In this document: positions 1-9,266 of the stretch, piece by piece | Position numbering within the stretch: the first letter of the stretch is position 1 | Layout: every line of letters begins with the position of its first letter | Assembly: GCA_964503045.1 (NCBI GenBank) | Contig: CAZCZI010000005.1 | Span: forward strand, 103,816 to 167,815 | Reading direction: 5' to 3' | Length of the DNA: 64,000 bases | DNA from: CAYZJR01 sp964503045 | Lineage (GTDB): Bacteria > Cyanobacteriota > Vampirovibrionia > Obscuribacterales > Obscuribacteraceae | Position numbers and translations under genes: made by a program | Notes under the pieces: generated by a model | Databases searched by the model: none | What the model saw: only the letters and a program-made list of their open reading frames with translations | What the model was told of the DNA's origin: nothing

Positions 1-786
1 GCCGCAAGTGACGCTTTTAGTCGAGAACAATTGCCGGCAACTCTTACCAAAGCTGCTGCTTCGGCAGCTGTTGGGTTGGCCATGGCTCGGTTCATGCCTT
101 CTAGAGGACTCGCCGGCGTGGTTGGGAAAGCTGCAGGCGTTGGGATGACGATTTCCTTCGCTAGCGACATCCTCAATAAGAGTGAAGAAGTTCTTGGCGC
201 GATGAGCGAAGCGTGGCAATCGTCGGCGAACATGGATAAGAACGTTGCTGTCATGCAGGACAGCGTCGGCAAGTTCGGGTTCGATACGGCTATGACGATT
301 GCCTCTGGAACTGCCGGTGGTGCTCTCGGAAGAAAAGTCTTTGGACCGAAACTCGAGATCTTGTCTTCGAATCAGCTCTATGAGCGAACTCAGACTCAGT
401 CAGCAAATAAGAACTTGTTCGATGTCAAATTAGTCAACGGTGAAAACATAAGACGGCTGCACTATCTCTCAGACGTAAGCTATCACGATCAAACACATTT
501 CACTCTTTCTCTTGGTCGACGCATTGTCGGAGTTGGCGGTGTTCAAGTAAATCCGTACGACCAAAGTCAATTGTGGATGCAGCATGTGTCTGTCGAGTCG
601 CAGTATCAAGGACTTGGCTATGCTCGGCAAATTCTTACTGGCATTTATGAATACGCCGCAAAAAACGATTTGAAGGTCGTTCCTAGCTCATTCTCAAAAA
701 TGGGACAGCGCCTCAAGCATATTCACACAGACCTGGATGCGAAGTATCCTCAGGCTGCTTCGGGCATTCCACACAAGGATCTGTAG
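1..786 (+). CDS. GNAT-like acetyltransferase domain protein, 5' end outside the window
   Basis: The frame is open from base 1, so the gene starts upstream; a TTG at 31 is only one possible internal start. About 130 N-terminal residues are Ala/Gly-rich with two weakly hydrophobic stretches and match nothing I know. The C-terminal half looks like a GNAT N-acetyltransferase: strands around VGVGGVQV, then WMQHVSVES followed by QYQGLGYARQIL, which fits the acetyl-CoA pyrophosphate-binding motif A (Q/RxxGxG/A) and its helix. The substrate cannot be told. The fusion of a GNAT domain to a glycine-rich, possibly membrane-associated segment is odd. Confidence is fair for GNAT and nil for the substrate. 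The next gene is convergent. Confidence 0.55.
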   Translation, partial: AASDAFSREQLPATLTKAAASAAVGLAMARFMPSRGLAGVVGKAAGVGMTISFASDILNKSEEVLGAMSEAWQSSANMDKNVAVMQDSVGKFGFDTAMTIASGTAGGALGRKVFGPKLEILSSNQLYERTQTQSANKNLFDVKLVNGENIRRLHYLSDVSYHDQTHFTLSLGRRIVGVGGVQVNPYDQSQLWMQHVSVESQYQGLGYARQILTGIYEYAAKNDLKVVPSSFSKMGQRLKHIHTDLDAKYPQAASGIPHKDL

Positions 787-797
787 AGAGCCCACAA

Positions 798-1232
798 TTA
801 GATTGAATAGGGAAACAGTGCAAGTCCATGGACGTTGAACGAGACATATTGCCCAATTTCAGGAACCGTATCACCATAAGGGATGTCACTAAAACAAACT
901 TGACCGTCGGCCTGATTTTCGCGGTCCAAGTTAACGTCGATATTCATGATGCCATCGTCAAATACTGTCACGATTTTGCCAACACAAGCAAAATTTCGAG
1001 GGGTCCCGAGTTGTGTCATTTTGAAAGGTGCGATACCAGGCAATATGGTTACATTGGAAACATGATCAAACTCGGTCTCAACAAACAATTCCATTCCTAA
1101 GCTGGCGGACTCTGGTTTCATTTTGATAGTGGCCGTACCGACGGTTTCGCAACAAGTGAAATTAGCGTCAAATTCGTCCACGCTGTCGTCTGTCTGCTTC
1201 ATTTCAACAATCGCGGTAATTGTTATCTTCAT
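798..1232 (-). CDS. hypothetical protein, 144 aa
   Basis: No family recognised. The protein starts with ATG, lacks a signal peptide and membrane segments, and is predicted to be mostly beta-strand (alternating hydrophobic pattern, for example MKITITAIVEMKQ at the N-terminus and VSFNVHGLALFPYSI at the C-terminus). It has four cysteines, two adjacent (CC near residue 28). There is no convincing Shine-Dalgarno sequence before the ATG. It converges with the GNAT-like gene and leaves only 11 bp between the two stops. The coding pattern is plausible but the function is unknown. Confidence 0.45.
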   Translation of the reverse strand: MKITITAIVEMKQTDDSVDEFDANFTCCETVGTATIKMKPESASLGMELFVETEFDHVSNVTILPGIAPFKMTQLGTPRNFACVGKIVTVFDDGIMNIDVNLDRENQADGQVCFSDIPYGDTVPEIGQYVSFNVHGLALFPYSI

Positions 1233-1680
1233 TACTGTGGACCGGGTAGATTCGCGACGCCCGTAGGAGACTTATCAAAGCGTGAGTAGGAGCAGCACAA
1301 TCGCACATGTTAACACAGCCTGTAGCTCGAAGGAGAGCTGGCGCTGAAGCTTGAAGCCACACTTTCGAGTTCCACATTTACAAACTAGTTTGGTGAAATG
1401 ACGAGGTTCAGATCTTGCTAGACTGAGTGCAGAGGAAAGCTTGGCGAAAGGACGCCGCCACGAGTTAAAAGCGAATGGATAGGTGACTGTACTGTTCTGG
1501 ACGGCAAGCCATTGCCAGCGTTGAGTCCGTGAATCTCCACAACATTGATTGATGAGCCGACTTGCGTCTGCGGGCTGCAGGGCTTCTTGGAAACTGCTTA
1601 TCCCCTGTATTAGACAAACAGCTTTGACAGCAAACCGCCTGGCAGCTTATCGTGAGCAAGTCAAAACCTTGTTTGGTTGC
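1233..1680. other. gene-poor stretch before the hydrolase lipoprotein
   Basis: About 450 bp without a supportable gene. It should hold the divergent promoters of the 144-aa hypothetical and the lipoprotein gene, but I see no near-consensus -35/-10 pair. A reading frame extends upstream of the lipoprotein from 1549, but the lipoprotein signal argues for the later ATG. Confidence 0.4.
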
Positions 1681-3090
1681 ATGATTAAACGATTTCGAAT
1701 TCCTGCAATGCTCAGCATCGCGCTTTGTCTTAGCGCATGCCTGTATTCGGATGCGATCGCAGCTCCCAAAAACAAGCGCGGTGTCGTCGTTCCCATCCTT
1801 TATGTAACCGATCGCAATGAGGATGGAGACAACTATGGCTCCAAGCGAAAGTACCCGCTTGGCTGCAAGCACGATATGTATTATGGAACCGCATTTGTCG
1901 AAATCCCAGCAAACACCCGTGATTTCGAAGAATCGACGTCGACGAAAACTGCGCAACCGACAAATCCGGTTCAAAAAGATGCTGAGTTGCTCGATTGGAA
2001 ATTCACCGAGCGCGTCGCTAACAAAGATTCGATAAAAGACAAAATCAAAGAGTCATCGCCCTCCTTGGAGAAACAACGGTTCTTCGAGCGCCTCGAAGCC
2101 GAACTCGACAAATGCAATACGGACAATCTCTGCGTATACGTTCACGGCGGCGCGTCGCCCTTCGAAGATTGCGCGTGGGACGCTGCGAATTTTGAGTATC
2201 AATTCGCATGCCCAACTATTTTGTATTCCTGGCCATCGGTTGGAAACTTTGATTCTTACCGCGTCGACGAAGGCAATGCGGAGTGGTCGCAAGAACACTA
2301 CAATGCTTTTCTCCAAGATCTCGAAGCGTTCTCGAAACACAGAAAAATCAATGTCACTCTTGTTGCTCACAGCATGGGCAATAGGCTCGTGGCACGTTCC
2401 GTTGGTGTTCTCAAAAATGGAACATTCCTAAAGAATGTCGAGTTGGCATCACCTGATATTGATGCAGAAACGTTTGCACATTATGTGATGCATTACAAAA
2501 ATCATGGTGTGAAGGCGCGGCTGTATGTCTCCGACAAAGACAAGATTCTCTCAGCCACCCAGTGGTTATACGGGGGGTACTACAGGCTTGGCGAGCGCAT
2601 GGGCGCCATGGTGACGATGTGGTCTGCGCCGCAGCAAGTGTGGAGTCACGCCAAGACAAAATTGCTTAAGACAACTGCAGTAATTCAACGAAAGAAGAAT
2701 GCGTCGATTGTCGCTGCTAAGGCACCGCCTGTAGTGCCGCAAGACGGCGACGCGTCTCCGCCGCCTTCTGCCGAACAACCCCCTGGTCTCGAAAGGATCG
2801 ATTTTACGGGAATCGACGAGGGCTTCACTGGGCATCGAATTCAGTTTCAGCTGATTGCAGATATGGCTAGGTATGGCGCACCTCGCGACGGACTCGCGTT
2901 AGTTCCTGGTCGCACAAACAGTAAGGGTAATTGGATTTCTCGCTTCGCTCGCTGGAAGAACGATCTCGCTCCAATGGAAAGCAACGCCTCACAAAACACG
3001 TGCCGACGCGTTGTACGTGTGTCCAAAGAGGATCGCTCGGAGTCCAAGCAAAGTGCGTCCTCTGGAACTGCCGTGCAAGCAGTCGATTGA
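1681..3090 (+). CDS. alpha/beta-hydrolase lipoprotein (DUF900 family)
   Basis: Probable envelope-anchored esterase of the DUF900 alpha/beta-hydrolase family, substrate unknown. The start at 1681 is chosen because it gives a lipoprotein signal: MIKRFRIPAM, a hydrophobic run, then the lipobox LSAC at about residues 16-19. An upstream in-frame ATG at 1549 would bury this signal. Family marks in order are VVVPILYVTDRN, the CVYVHGG strand-turn, FDSYRVDE, and the nucleophile elbow LVAHSMGNRLV (GxSxG-like AHSMG). The last ~130 residues are Pro/Lys-rich and probably disordered. Mature length (about 450 aa) is longer than a minimal hydrolase because of this tail. It converges with the metalloprotease operon. 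Confidence 0.75.
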   Translation: MIKRFRIPAMLSIALCLSACLYSDAIAAPKNKRGVVVPILYVTDRNEDGDNYGSKRKYPLGCKHDMYYGTAFVEIPANTRDFEESTSTKTAQPTNPVQKDAELLDWKFTERVANKDSIKDKIKESSPSLEKQRFFERLEAELDKCNTDNLCVYVHGGASPFEDCAWDAANFEYQFACPTILYSWPSVGNFDSYRVDEGNAEWSQEHYNAFLQDLEAFSKHRKINVTLVAHSMGNRLVARSVGVLKNGTFLKNVELASPDIDAETFAHYVMHYKNHGVKARLYVSDKDKILSATQWLYGGYYRLGERMGAMVTMWSAPQQVWSHAKTKLLKTTAVIQRKKNASIVAAKAPPVVPQDGDASPPPSAEQPPGLERIDFTGIDEGFTGHRIQFQLIADMARYGAPRDGLALVPGRTNSKGNWISRFARWKNDLAPMESNASQNTCRRVVRVSKEDRSESKQSASSGTAVQAVD

Positions 3091-3122
3091 TTGCACAACG
3101 TCTTCTTCAAGATTTCAAATCT

Positions 3123-5315
3123 TCAGAACTTCCAACCCCATTCTTGCGGTTGAGGCATTGAGAAACCCTCGGGAAGAGGCGGTGACTCATAGATCTTTTT
3201 GAGCGTATTAACATCTCTGGCACTAATCGGCGAGAATTTGATTTGCGCCGGTTTTCCTTTTAGTCCGGGAGTAATCTCAGCAGCTGACATGGCGTCTGAC
3301 CCGAGTTCGCTGTGTCCGAAGAGTCCCACGGCATGACCGAGCTCGTGCGAGAATGCACCCTGCAATGCGCGCTCCGGAATCTCAGGCAAGTAGAAAGTCG
3401 GCCTCAGCAAATAGATTGTTACTTGCATTTGGGTGTTAGAGATCTGCAGACGCGTTACACCGAGCAACCTTGGCACCAGGTGGTTTACCCAAAAGACTTC
3501 CACATCAGCCGGTTCGCTCGCAGATACCACCTTCAGTGGCACGTGCTGACTCCATTTACCCACGACACCTTCCATGGTCTTTTGCCATGAATCAGGAGAA
3601 CCCTGAGGTAAATGCACGCGTACGGGAAACTTCGTCCAATGCGCATAGGCGCCGCCGGGAAACTGCCTCACATACTGCAAGTAGTCGCCCGCCTCTTTTT
3701 TATAAACCATAGCGTTAGCAACCAACTGCGAATCAGTCATGCGAGCAGATTCGGTGAGAATCGTAGGTGGTTTGGAAGGTTGCGCCGGTGGTCTTTCCGG
3801 TGTTGGTGGTTTGGTGTGTTCAGGCGGTTTCGGCTGCTCTGGGGGTTTCTGTGATGGTTTCGGCTGCTTGCCGGGAGGCTTTCCTTGTGGTGGTTTGCCT
3901 TGCGATGAATTACCGCTCGGTGTCATGGGCGGTGTTATGTTAGTGGGAGGAGGATTTTGATACCCACCTTGATCTGGTGGATAAGATCCTTGTTGCGGAT
4001 ATCCGCCTTGTTGTGGTTGATACGTCCCTTGTTGGGGCGGAGGCTGGTAGGCGGTTTGTTGGGGGTATCCTTGTTGTCCGCCGCCATATGATTGTTGCCC
4101 GCCACCATATGCTTGTTGCGGTGGAGGCGAAGGCTTAGATGGCTGCTGGCCGAACGCACCGCCGGAGCCACCGCCAAGTTTTGTTTCCAGTCTCGCTAAG
4201 CGATCTGCAACGGCTCCGTCATTCCGCTTACCGAACAGTTCCTTTTCCAGGTGGTCGAGCCGGTCTTCCACTTCGTGCTCGGGATAGGTCGCACCGAACG
4301 CAGCTTGCTCGAGTTTCGTTACGCGCTGCTCGTCGTAAGGCGACGAAGGTGCATCACCTCCTCCGGGTGGTGCTCCGTATGCTTGCTGTGGTGGCGGATT
4401 GTAAGTGTGCGGTTGATCTGTCGTCCAAGTTTGTCCGCCAGGAGCTGATGTCATTGGAGTTGGTGCTGGTTTGTCAAAATCTGGAATTTGATCTTCCGAG
4501 GGAAACTGTCCAGCTGATTGTTGTGGCGGCGGAGAATACTGCTGCGGCGGTGGGGCTGCATATTGTCGCGGAGGAGCAGCATATTGTTGTGGAGGTGGCG
4601 CAGCATATTGCGGAGGTGGCGCGTACTGCTGCTGCGGTGGTTGTGCGTATTGCTGCGGCGGCTGCCCGTATTGCGGAGGCGGTGCGTATCCCTGCGGCGG
4701 ATAGCCACCTTGCTGCGGGAATCCTTGTTGGGGCGGGTATCCACCTTGTGGTGGCTGTGCATAGCCCTGTGGTGGTGCATAACCCTGCGGCGGTGGAGCG
4801 TAACCCTGCGGCGGGTAGCCTCCTTGCGGTGGATATCCTCCCTGAGGCGGGTAGCCTCCTTGCGGTGGATATCCTCCCTGCGGCGGGTAGCCACTCTGGG
4901 GCGGTTGGGCATAGCCACCTTGCGGAGGATACCCTCGTCCCGGAGCTGGATACTGCCCACCAACTTTCGGTGAAGGCGACGGCGGAGGAAGCGACTGCGG
5001 AGACGGGTACTCGGAAGAATCAGTTTTGAATGATGGAGTGGTTGTGGTTCCCGGCTTGGAAACAGGCTTTCCGGTGATGCCACCAAGCGGGTTAGGGCTA
5101 GGAGGAGGCATGTTCTTTTTCTGTTGCAGCGAGTGGTCGTACTTGGCAGTAGCAGGATCGATCGCCTTCAAAAGCGGTTGCATTTGATTCGAAGCCGCAA
5201 AGACCGGAGTCATTGAATTCGCAATAAAGAGGGCGGCCAGAGCCAAGTTCGATGTCCGCTTCAAAGCGAGTACGGAGTTTCGATTAGAATTGTGATATCG
5301 GCTCTTCATTCTCAT
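3123..5315 (-). CDS. secreted proline-rich metzincin metalloprotease
   Basis: 730-aa secreted protein. The N-terminal signal peptide ends near MTPVFAAS (about residue 41). Residues ~70-330 are Pro/Gln/Gly/Tyr repeats (PPQGGY units), probably a flexible or wall-associated stalk. A helical RLxxLE...FG module follows at ~340-390 (VTKLEQAAFG, DRLDHLEKELFG, DRLARLETKLG). After another Pro-rich linker the C-terminal ~180 residues form a protease domain with HELGHAVGLFGH at ~657-668, the HExxHxxGxxGH/D metzincin zinc site as in matrixins (M10), and a downstream DAMSA that may be the Met-turn. Its ATG overlaps the stop of the upstream metalloprotease (ATGA), so the two are co-translated. The PPQGGY-coding DNA is repetitive and could vary in length. 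Confidence 0.82.
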   Translation of the reverse strand: MRMKSRYHNSNRNSVLALKRTSNLALAALFIANSMTPVFAASNQMQPLLKAIDPATAKYDHSLQQKKNMPPPSPNPLGGITGKPVSKPGTTTTPSFKTDSSEYPSPQSLPPPSPSPKVGGQYPAPGRGYPPQGGYAQPPQSGYPPQGGYPPQGGYPPQGGYPPQGGYPPQGYAPPPQGYAPPQGYAQPPQGGYPPQQGFPQQGGYPPQGYAPPPQYGQPPQQYAQPPQQQYAPPPQYAAPPPQQYAAPPRQYAAPPPQQYSPPPQQSAGQFPSEDQIPDFDKPAPTPMTSAPGGQTWTTDQPHTYNPPPQQAYGAPPGGGDAPSSPYDEQRVTKLEQAAFGATYPEHEVEDRLDHLEKELFGKRNDGAVADRLARLETKLGGGSGGAFGQQPSKPSPPPQQAYGGGQQSYGGGQQGYPQQTAYQPPPQQGTYQPQQGGYPQQGSYPPDQGGYQNPPPTNITPPMTPSGNSSQGKPPQGKPPGKQPKPSQKPPEQPKPPEHTKPPTPERPPAQPSKPPTILTESARMTDSQLVANAMVYKKEAGDYLQYVRQFPGGAYAHWTKFPVRVHLPQGSPDSWQKTMEGVVGKWSQHVPLKVVSASEPADVEVFWVNHLVPRLLGVTRLQISNTQMQVTIYLLRPTFYLPEIPERALQGAFSHELGHAVGLFGHSELGSDAMSAAEITPGLKGKPAQIKFSPISARDVNTLKKIYESPPLPEGFSMPQPQEWGWKF

Positions 5316-6577
5316 ATTGTCTTATCGAGCAAGTCATCACCGAGCTCGCCGCCTATACGCAAGCTGGCTTGAAGATCGAGAATCGGGTCACGAAGATTGT
5401 GGCGAAGCACGGTTTCCGGTTTGAAGAGGCAGTCGCAGAGCAGCTCGTAGCAACCCGGGTCGAGTTTCTTCAAAACTTCTCTGCTAGATTTCACGGAGAA
5501 CGCCGCGACACATTCTGCCCAATATTCATGGTAAGAAGTTCGCGCATATCCGGATATGAAAGTTCGGTCTTGCACTTTTTCTTTGGGCAGAATTTCCGAG
5601 CGCCCGTCATACTCGACTGGCAGCGGGTGTAGCTTGTTGCATAGCTTGAGTCGAGCGTCGTACATGTCTTCGATTTTCTTCTGAGTTGCAGCAGAAAGTA
5701 CAAACTCAAGTTGATGTCCAAATTCATGTGAAACGACAAGATTGATTCTTACTTCAGTGAAGTTTCTGATTCGAGTCGTGAGAACAGCCATGGCGCCCCA
5801 ATCTCGATAGAGCGTGATATCTTTCTCGAACTCTTCGCGATCTAGTGTGACTTGCCCGGTTCTTACTCCGGTGACTCCGGCGGCTCCGTGTCTGACATTA
5901 CCGGCGGTGACTGCCGCATTTCCTTCGCTTTTGCGAATAACCTGCAACAGTCCTGAAGCCGCCCATAACTTCAAGGTTTCCTGAACATATTTCTTTTGAG
6001 GGGTGGTAAGTTTGTCGAACTCTTCGAAGTACCGAATAATCTCGTTTTCCGAATATGTTTTGTCTTTTCGAGTGAGCGGTCTCAGAAATTCATGATTGAA
6101 CTTTTTGCCGTTGCTCTTCGTTCCTTCAAAATGAGTATTTAAAAGCGAGTTTTCATCAAGCTTCCGGCGCGGCACCATATTTTTGCGGTCTCGCAGGAAA
6201 ACTGTTCCTTCATCATCAAACTCGCCGATCAAAAAATGATCTTCCGTGGCAATTCTTCCGTTGATGACGTTGAAGCTTATGCCGTTGAACTTTAATGTTC
6301 CGCTTGGTCCTCCACCGTTTGGTAGGGTCAACTCCATTCCGGAGTTATCGATGCCGCGAAAGACGCAGCCTTCAATCTCTTCGATGATTCGAATCTGGTT
6401 GGCGCCGGCTTTTTGTAGGTAGCCGTCTTCAAAGAAAAAGCCCACAGGATTGCCATCAGGCGCATAGACTTTGCCGTAATCGACGACCAACGCCTGGTCT
6501 CCGAGTTGAATGAATCCACTCGGCCCTTGAACAGGGTTCTTCTTCTCTTTTTCGTCCACTGACCCGGTTTTAGACAT
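5312..6577 (-). CDS. gluzincin-like metalloprotease with beta-repeat N-terminus
   Basis: About 421 aa. The first ~130 residues are short beta-type repeats (FIQLGDQALVVDYGKVYAPDG and similar), with no signal peptide. The C-terminal part carries SHEFGHQLEF with zinc motif HExxH near residue 284, and about 65 residues later HEYWAECVAAF, where EYWAE supplies the third ligand expected of gluzincins (ExxxE/ExxAE helix). The surrounding YARTSYHEYWAE resembles the lethal-factor-like (ATLF) peptidase core, but I hold that assignment loosely. The ATG at 6577 is preferred over the TTG three codons upstream. It is the first gene of a two-gene operon with the metzincin, with ATGA overlap. No export signal is visible, so it may be cytosolic or non-classically exported. 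Confidence 0.65.
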   Translation of the reverse strand: MSKTGSVDEKEKKNPVQGPSGFIQLGDQALVVDYGKVYAPDGNPVGFFFEDGYLQKAGANQIRIIEEIEGCVFRGIDNSGMELTLPNGGGPSGTLKFNGISFNVINGRIATEDHFLIGEFDDEGTVFLRDRKNMVPRRKLDENSLLNTHFEGTKSNGKKFNHEFLRPLTRKDKTYSENEIIRYFEEFDKLTTPQKKYVQETLKLWAASGLLQVIRKSEGNAAVTAGNVRHGAAGVTGVRTGQVTLDREEFEKDITLYRDWGAMAVLTTRIRNFTEVRINLVVSHEFGHQLEFVLSAATQKKIEDMYDARLKLCNKLHPLPVEYDGRSEILPKEKVQDRTFISGYARTSYHEYWAECVAAFSVKSSREVLKKLDPGCYELLCDCLFKPETVLRHNLRDPILDLQASLRIGGELGDDLLDKTI

Positions 6578-6702
6578 GGGCTCCAAAGTACGTGCTAAGG
6601 AACACTCGCACTATTATTCTAAGCTCTGAGTGCCTATCCGCGCTTGTCTTGCGCCAGCTTATGGTTACTGGCTCAAGATAAATTGGGTCTCTTTGTAACT
6701 GG

Positions 6703-7365
6703 CTACGCCTTGGCAGCTACGACCGATTCAGCCTTCTTCCAATCGGCGAGGAATTGCTCTATGCCTTTGTCTGTAAGCGGGTGCTGCACCAGTTGCTTGA
6801 ACACTTTGTACGGCATCGTCGCCACGTCCGCGCCTGCCAGAGCTGATCTGGTGACGTGTTGAGGGGTTCTGATGCTTGCCGAGAGAATTCGGGTGTCGAT
6901 TCCCTGAATATGGAAGACTTCCGCGATTTCTTCGATTAGGGCGCAGCCGTCTTGGTTGATGTCGTCGAGCCGACCGACGAACGGGCTAACGAAATAGGCT
7001 CCGGCGTTGGCTGCCAGGATAGCTTGGTTAACCGAGAAACATAGGGTGACGTTCACCTTGATTCCCTCTTTGCTGAGCGTGCTTGTGGCAGCCAGTCCTT
7101 CGGCAGTCAATGGGCATTTAACAACAACGTTTTCTGCCCATGTGGCGATATCGCGCCCTTCTTTTAACATGCCGGCGCGGTCTGTGGCGACCACTTCAGC
7201 CGATACGGGGCCGGATACGATCTTGCAAATCTCCTTTACAAGCCGTTTAAAGTCGGTTTTTTCTTTTCCAACCAGCGACGGGTTGGTGGTTACGCCAGCG
7301 AGCACGCCCCAGCCGGCGATTTCGGTAATTTCTTCGATGTTTGCTGTGTCAAGAAAAAGGTCCAC
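6703..7365 (-). CDS. fsa: fructose-6-phosphate aldolase / transaldolase family (FSA/TalC)
   Basis: 220-aa class I aldolase of the small transaldolase (TalC/FSA) group, cytosolic; it cleaves or forms fructose 6-phosphate or transfers dihydroxyacetone units. Signatures: FLDTANIEEI at the N-terminus, GVTTNPSL, the Schiff-base lysine in VVVKCPLTAEGL, NVTLCFS, and SPFVGRLDD. The GTG at 7365 is chosen because AGAGGAG lies 8 nt upstream and the length then matches the family (about 215-220 aa); a longer frame to 7443 adds residues unlike any family member. Aldolase and transaldolase activity cannot be separated from sequence alone. Divergent from the LCP gene. Confidence 0.9.
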   Translation of the reverse strand: MDLFLDTANIEEITEIAGWGVLAGVTTNPSLVGKEKTDFKRLVKEICKIVSGPVSAEVVATDRAGMLKEGRDIATWAENVVVKCPLTAEGLAATSTLSKEGIKVNVTLCFSVNQAILAANAGAYFVSPFVGRLDDINQDGCALIEEIAEVFHIQGIDTRILSASIRTPQHVTRSALAGADVATMPYKVFKQLVQHPLTDKGIEQFLADWKKAESVVAAKA

Positions 7366-7488
7366 GTCCTTAACTCCTCTGATAAGACCTCGTAAAAAGT
7401 CAATGAAATCTCTGTGAGCGAACAGTATAGCTAATATATCCACGATAAGATTGTTTCATCCAGGTTGTAAATATCCGAGGCTTCAACG

Positions 7489-9018
7489 TTGTCTGGTAGA
7501 CATCCAGTCTATTCATCACCCACCTGGTGGCAGGTGATACTCGCAGCCGTTGCCGGAGTTTGCATCGGACTGATGGTCGTGTCTTTGATGAAAGCGAGCC
7601 AACCCAAGCCGGCGTTGGCGTTCAAGCCGTCGCCACCCACGACTGTGGCGGGCATGCAGATTCCGCAGATTCAGATGCCCGAGGTTAATCTGAATGTTTG
7701 GCCGAAGCTCGAAAGCCGCATGACAGTGCTGCTTATGGGCGTCGACTCGAATGGGCGGGGTACCCAGAGATTCCTTCAAACCCGCTCAGACACGATGATT
7801 TTGGTCAGCGTCGACCCCGAGACCAAAAAGGTCGGGATGATTTCGATTCCGCGAGACAGCCGAGTGCGCATCGCTGATGAACACGGCGTCGACAAAATTA
7901 ACTCCGCCCATGCCTTTGGCGGGCCTGAGCTGGCGGTGAAGACAGTGAGTGAAGCGTTTGCAGTGCCAATCGATCACTACATCGTCATCGACACTCAAGG
8001 TTTGAAGAAACTGTTTGAAGTGCTGGGACCGGTGGAAGTTCTCGTCGAGAAACGCATGCATTACCGCGACCGCGCAGCTGGTTTGAAAATTGCACTTGAG
8101 CCCGGCGTGCAAAGACTCGATGCCACGCAGACAGAAGAGTATCTGCGTTTTCGCCATGATCCCAAAGGTGACATCGGTCGCGTTGAGCGTCAGCAGTGGT
8201 TTTTGCGGCAAGTGGCCAAAAAATTGAAGGAACCGCAGGTGGTGCTCAAACTACCTGAACTGTTTAAACTTGCCAATGAGTATGTGGTGACGGATTTGCC
8301 GGTAGACGACATGTTCAAGCTGGCGCAATTCGGCAAAGACATTGAGCCTTCTCGGGTCGAAACAGCGATGCTTCCGGGAAGAGCCGAGTGTATTAGAGGC
8401 GGCAGTTATTGGATACCAGACCCGGAAGGTTGCGCAGTTGTGTTTAATCGGTTGTTGGGAACGCCGCCGGCAGTCGCACAGATTGCGGCCAACACGGCAA
8501 TAAATGCATCGACTGATGCGGTTCCCGAGGGCGAGACCGAAACAGCCGTCTACAACAACGACACGCTGAGTGCTCAATACGCCTCTGCATACGCCGAACA
8601 CAAACCCACCTCGATCGTCATCAAGTATCCCAGAGGTTTGGACGAAGCATCCAAAGCCTATGAGGCAGCCCTTACGGCTGCCGGTTACACTGTCCGGTAC
8701 AGAACTCGCGGCGATGCTGCCGAGTGCGCTCACGAACAAATCGTGCAAAATTCTTTCAGAGCAGATGCAGGATTGACAGCCAAACTGCGCAATGATCTTA
8801 CCCAAGTCAACGATTGGCCGGTTGTAATCGCTGTTGAGTCCGGCTCGCCGACTGACTTTACGTTGGTATTGTCTCCCACCGCCCAGGTCCCGCCGATGCC
8901 GACACAGGAAGCTTCCGCAGAAGCAACTGGGCAATCAACAGAAGCGGCAAAGGAAACCCAAGCCACGGCGCCGTCCACGACGCGGCACAGAAGACGCCGG
9001 CATACGCGTTCGATTTAG
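7489..9018 (+). CDS. LytR-CpsA-Psr (LCP) family cell-wall ligase with LytR_C domain
   Basis: 509-aa membrane-anchored enzyme that, in known members, transfers undecaprenyl-linked glycopolymers to peptidoglycan. One N-terminal transmembrane helix (QVILAAVAGVCIGLMVVSL, ~15-33) follows a short cytosolic tail. The LCP domain spans ~75-260: TVLLMGVDSNG, SDTMILVSVDP, the arginine motif MISIPRDSRV, DKINSAHAFGG, DHYIVIDTQG and YLRFRHDPKGDIGRVERQQ. A LytR_C domain follows at ~370-465 (TSIVIKYPRGLDEASK...DFTLVLS). The tail is basic (RHRRRRHTRS). TTG start at 7489 with CGAGG 8 nt upstream. It implies envelope glycopolymers, which fits the glycosyl- and acyltransferase genes further along. Confidence 0.9.
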   Translation: MSGRHPVYSSPTWWQVILAAVAGVCIGLMVVSLMKASQPKPALAFKPSPPTTVAGMQIPQIQMPEVNLNVWPKLESRMTVLLMGVDSNGRGTQRFLQTRSDTMILVSVDPETKKVGMISIPRDSRVRIADEHGVDKINSAHAFGGPELAVKTVSEAFAVPIDHYIVIDTQGLKKLFEVLGPVEVLVEKRMHYRDRAAGLKIALEPGVQRLDATQTEEYLRFRHDPKGDIGRVERQQWFLRQVAKKLKEPQVVLKLPELFKLANEYVVTDLPVDDMFKLAQFGKDIEPSRVETAMLPGRAECIRGGSYWIPDPEGCAVVFNRLLGTPPAVAQIAANTAINASTDAVPEGETETAVYNNDTLSAQYASAYAEHKPTSIVIKYPRGLDEASKAYEAALTAAGYTVRYRTRGDAAECAHEQIVQNSFRADAGLTAKLRNDLTQVNDWPVVIAVESGSPTDFTLVLSPTAQVPPMPTQEASAEATGQSTEAAKETQATAPSTTRHRRRRHTRSI

Positions 9019-9032
9019 GGTTTGATGGCGAT

Positions 9033-9266
9033 TTAGTAGCCTTTTTTTTGCTCAGGCACCAAGCGCGATATCACTGATTCGAGAGCAGTAAGCTGCTTCT
9101 GGAGTTCTGCCGTGGTGTTGTCGCCTTGAATATGCAGCTCCGAACGAATTCGATCAGCGACCCACGTCTTCACCAGCTGTTCGGGCGTGGTTGACTTCTG
9201 TGCAGCGAGCTTCTGGAGAGCTTCCATTCTCTCTTCGTTCAATCTGATTGTGATCTCGCGCGACAT
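9033..9266 (-). CDS. small ribbon-helix-helix-like protein
   Basis: 77 aa. The N-terminus SREITIRLNEERMEALQKLA and the following STTPEQLVKTWVADRIRSEL fit a ribbon-helix-helix (Arc/CopG) DNA-binding fold: one strand, then two helices. The C-terminal half (TAELQKQLTALESVISRLV) looks like a short coiled coil. This could be an orphan antitoxin-type repressor or another small regulator; no toxin lies beside it. It converges on the LCP gene with only 14 bp between stops. Confidence 0.6.
   Translation of the reverse strand: MSREITIRLNEERMEALQKLAAQKSTTPEQLVKTWVADRIRSELHIQGDNTTAELQKQLTALESVISRLVPEQKKGY

Noticed and set aside
1420..1470. GAGGAAAG word resembling the start of RNase P RNA
   Set aside because: The rest of the conserved RNase P core is not found around it; a single short word is not evidence.
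4139..5029. Long plus-strand frame opposite the Pro-rich metzincin
   Set aside because: Antisense shadow of the repetitive PPQGGY-coding DNA; composition is an Arg/Ala/Val artefact.
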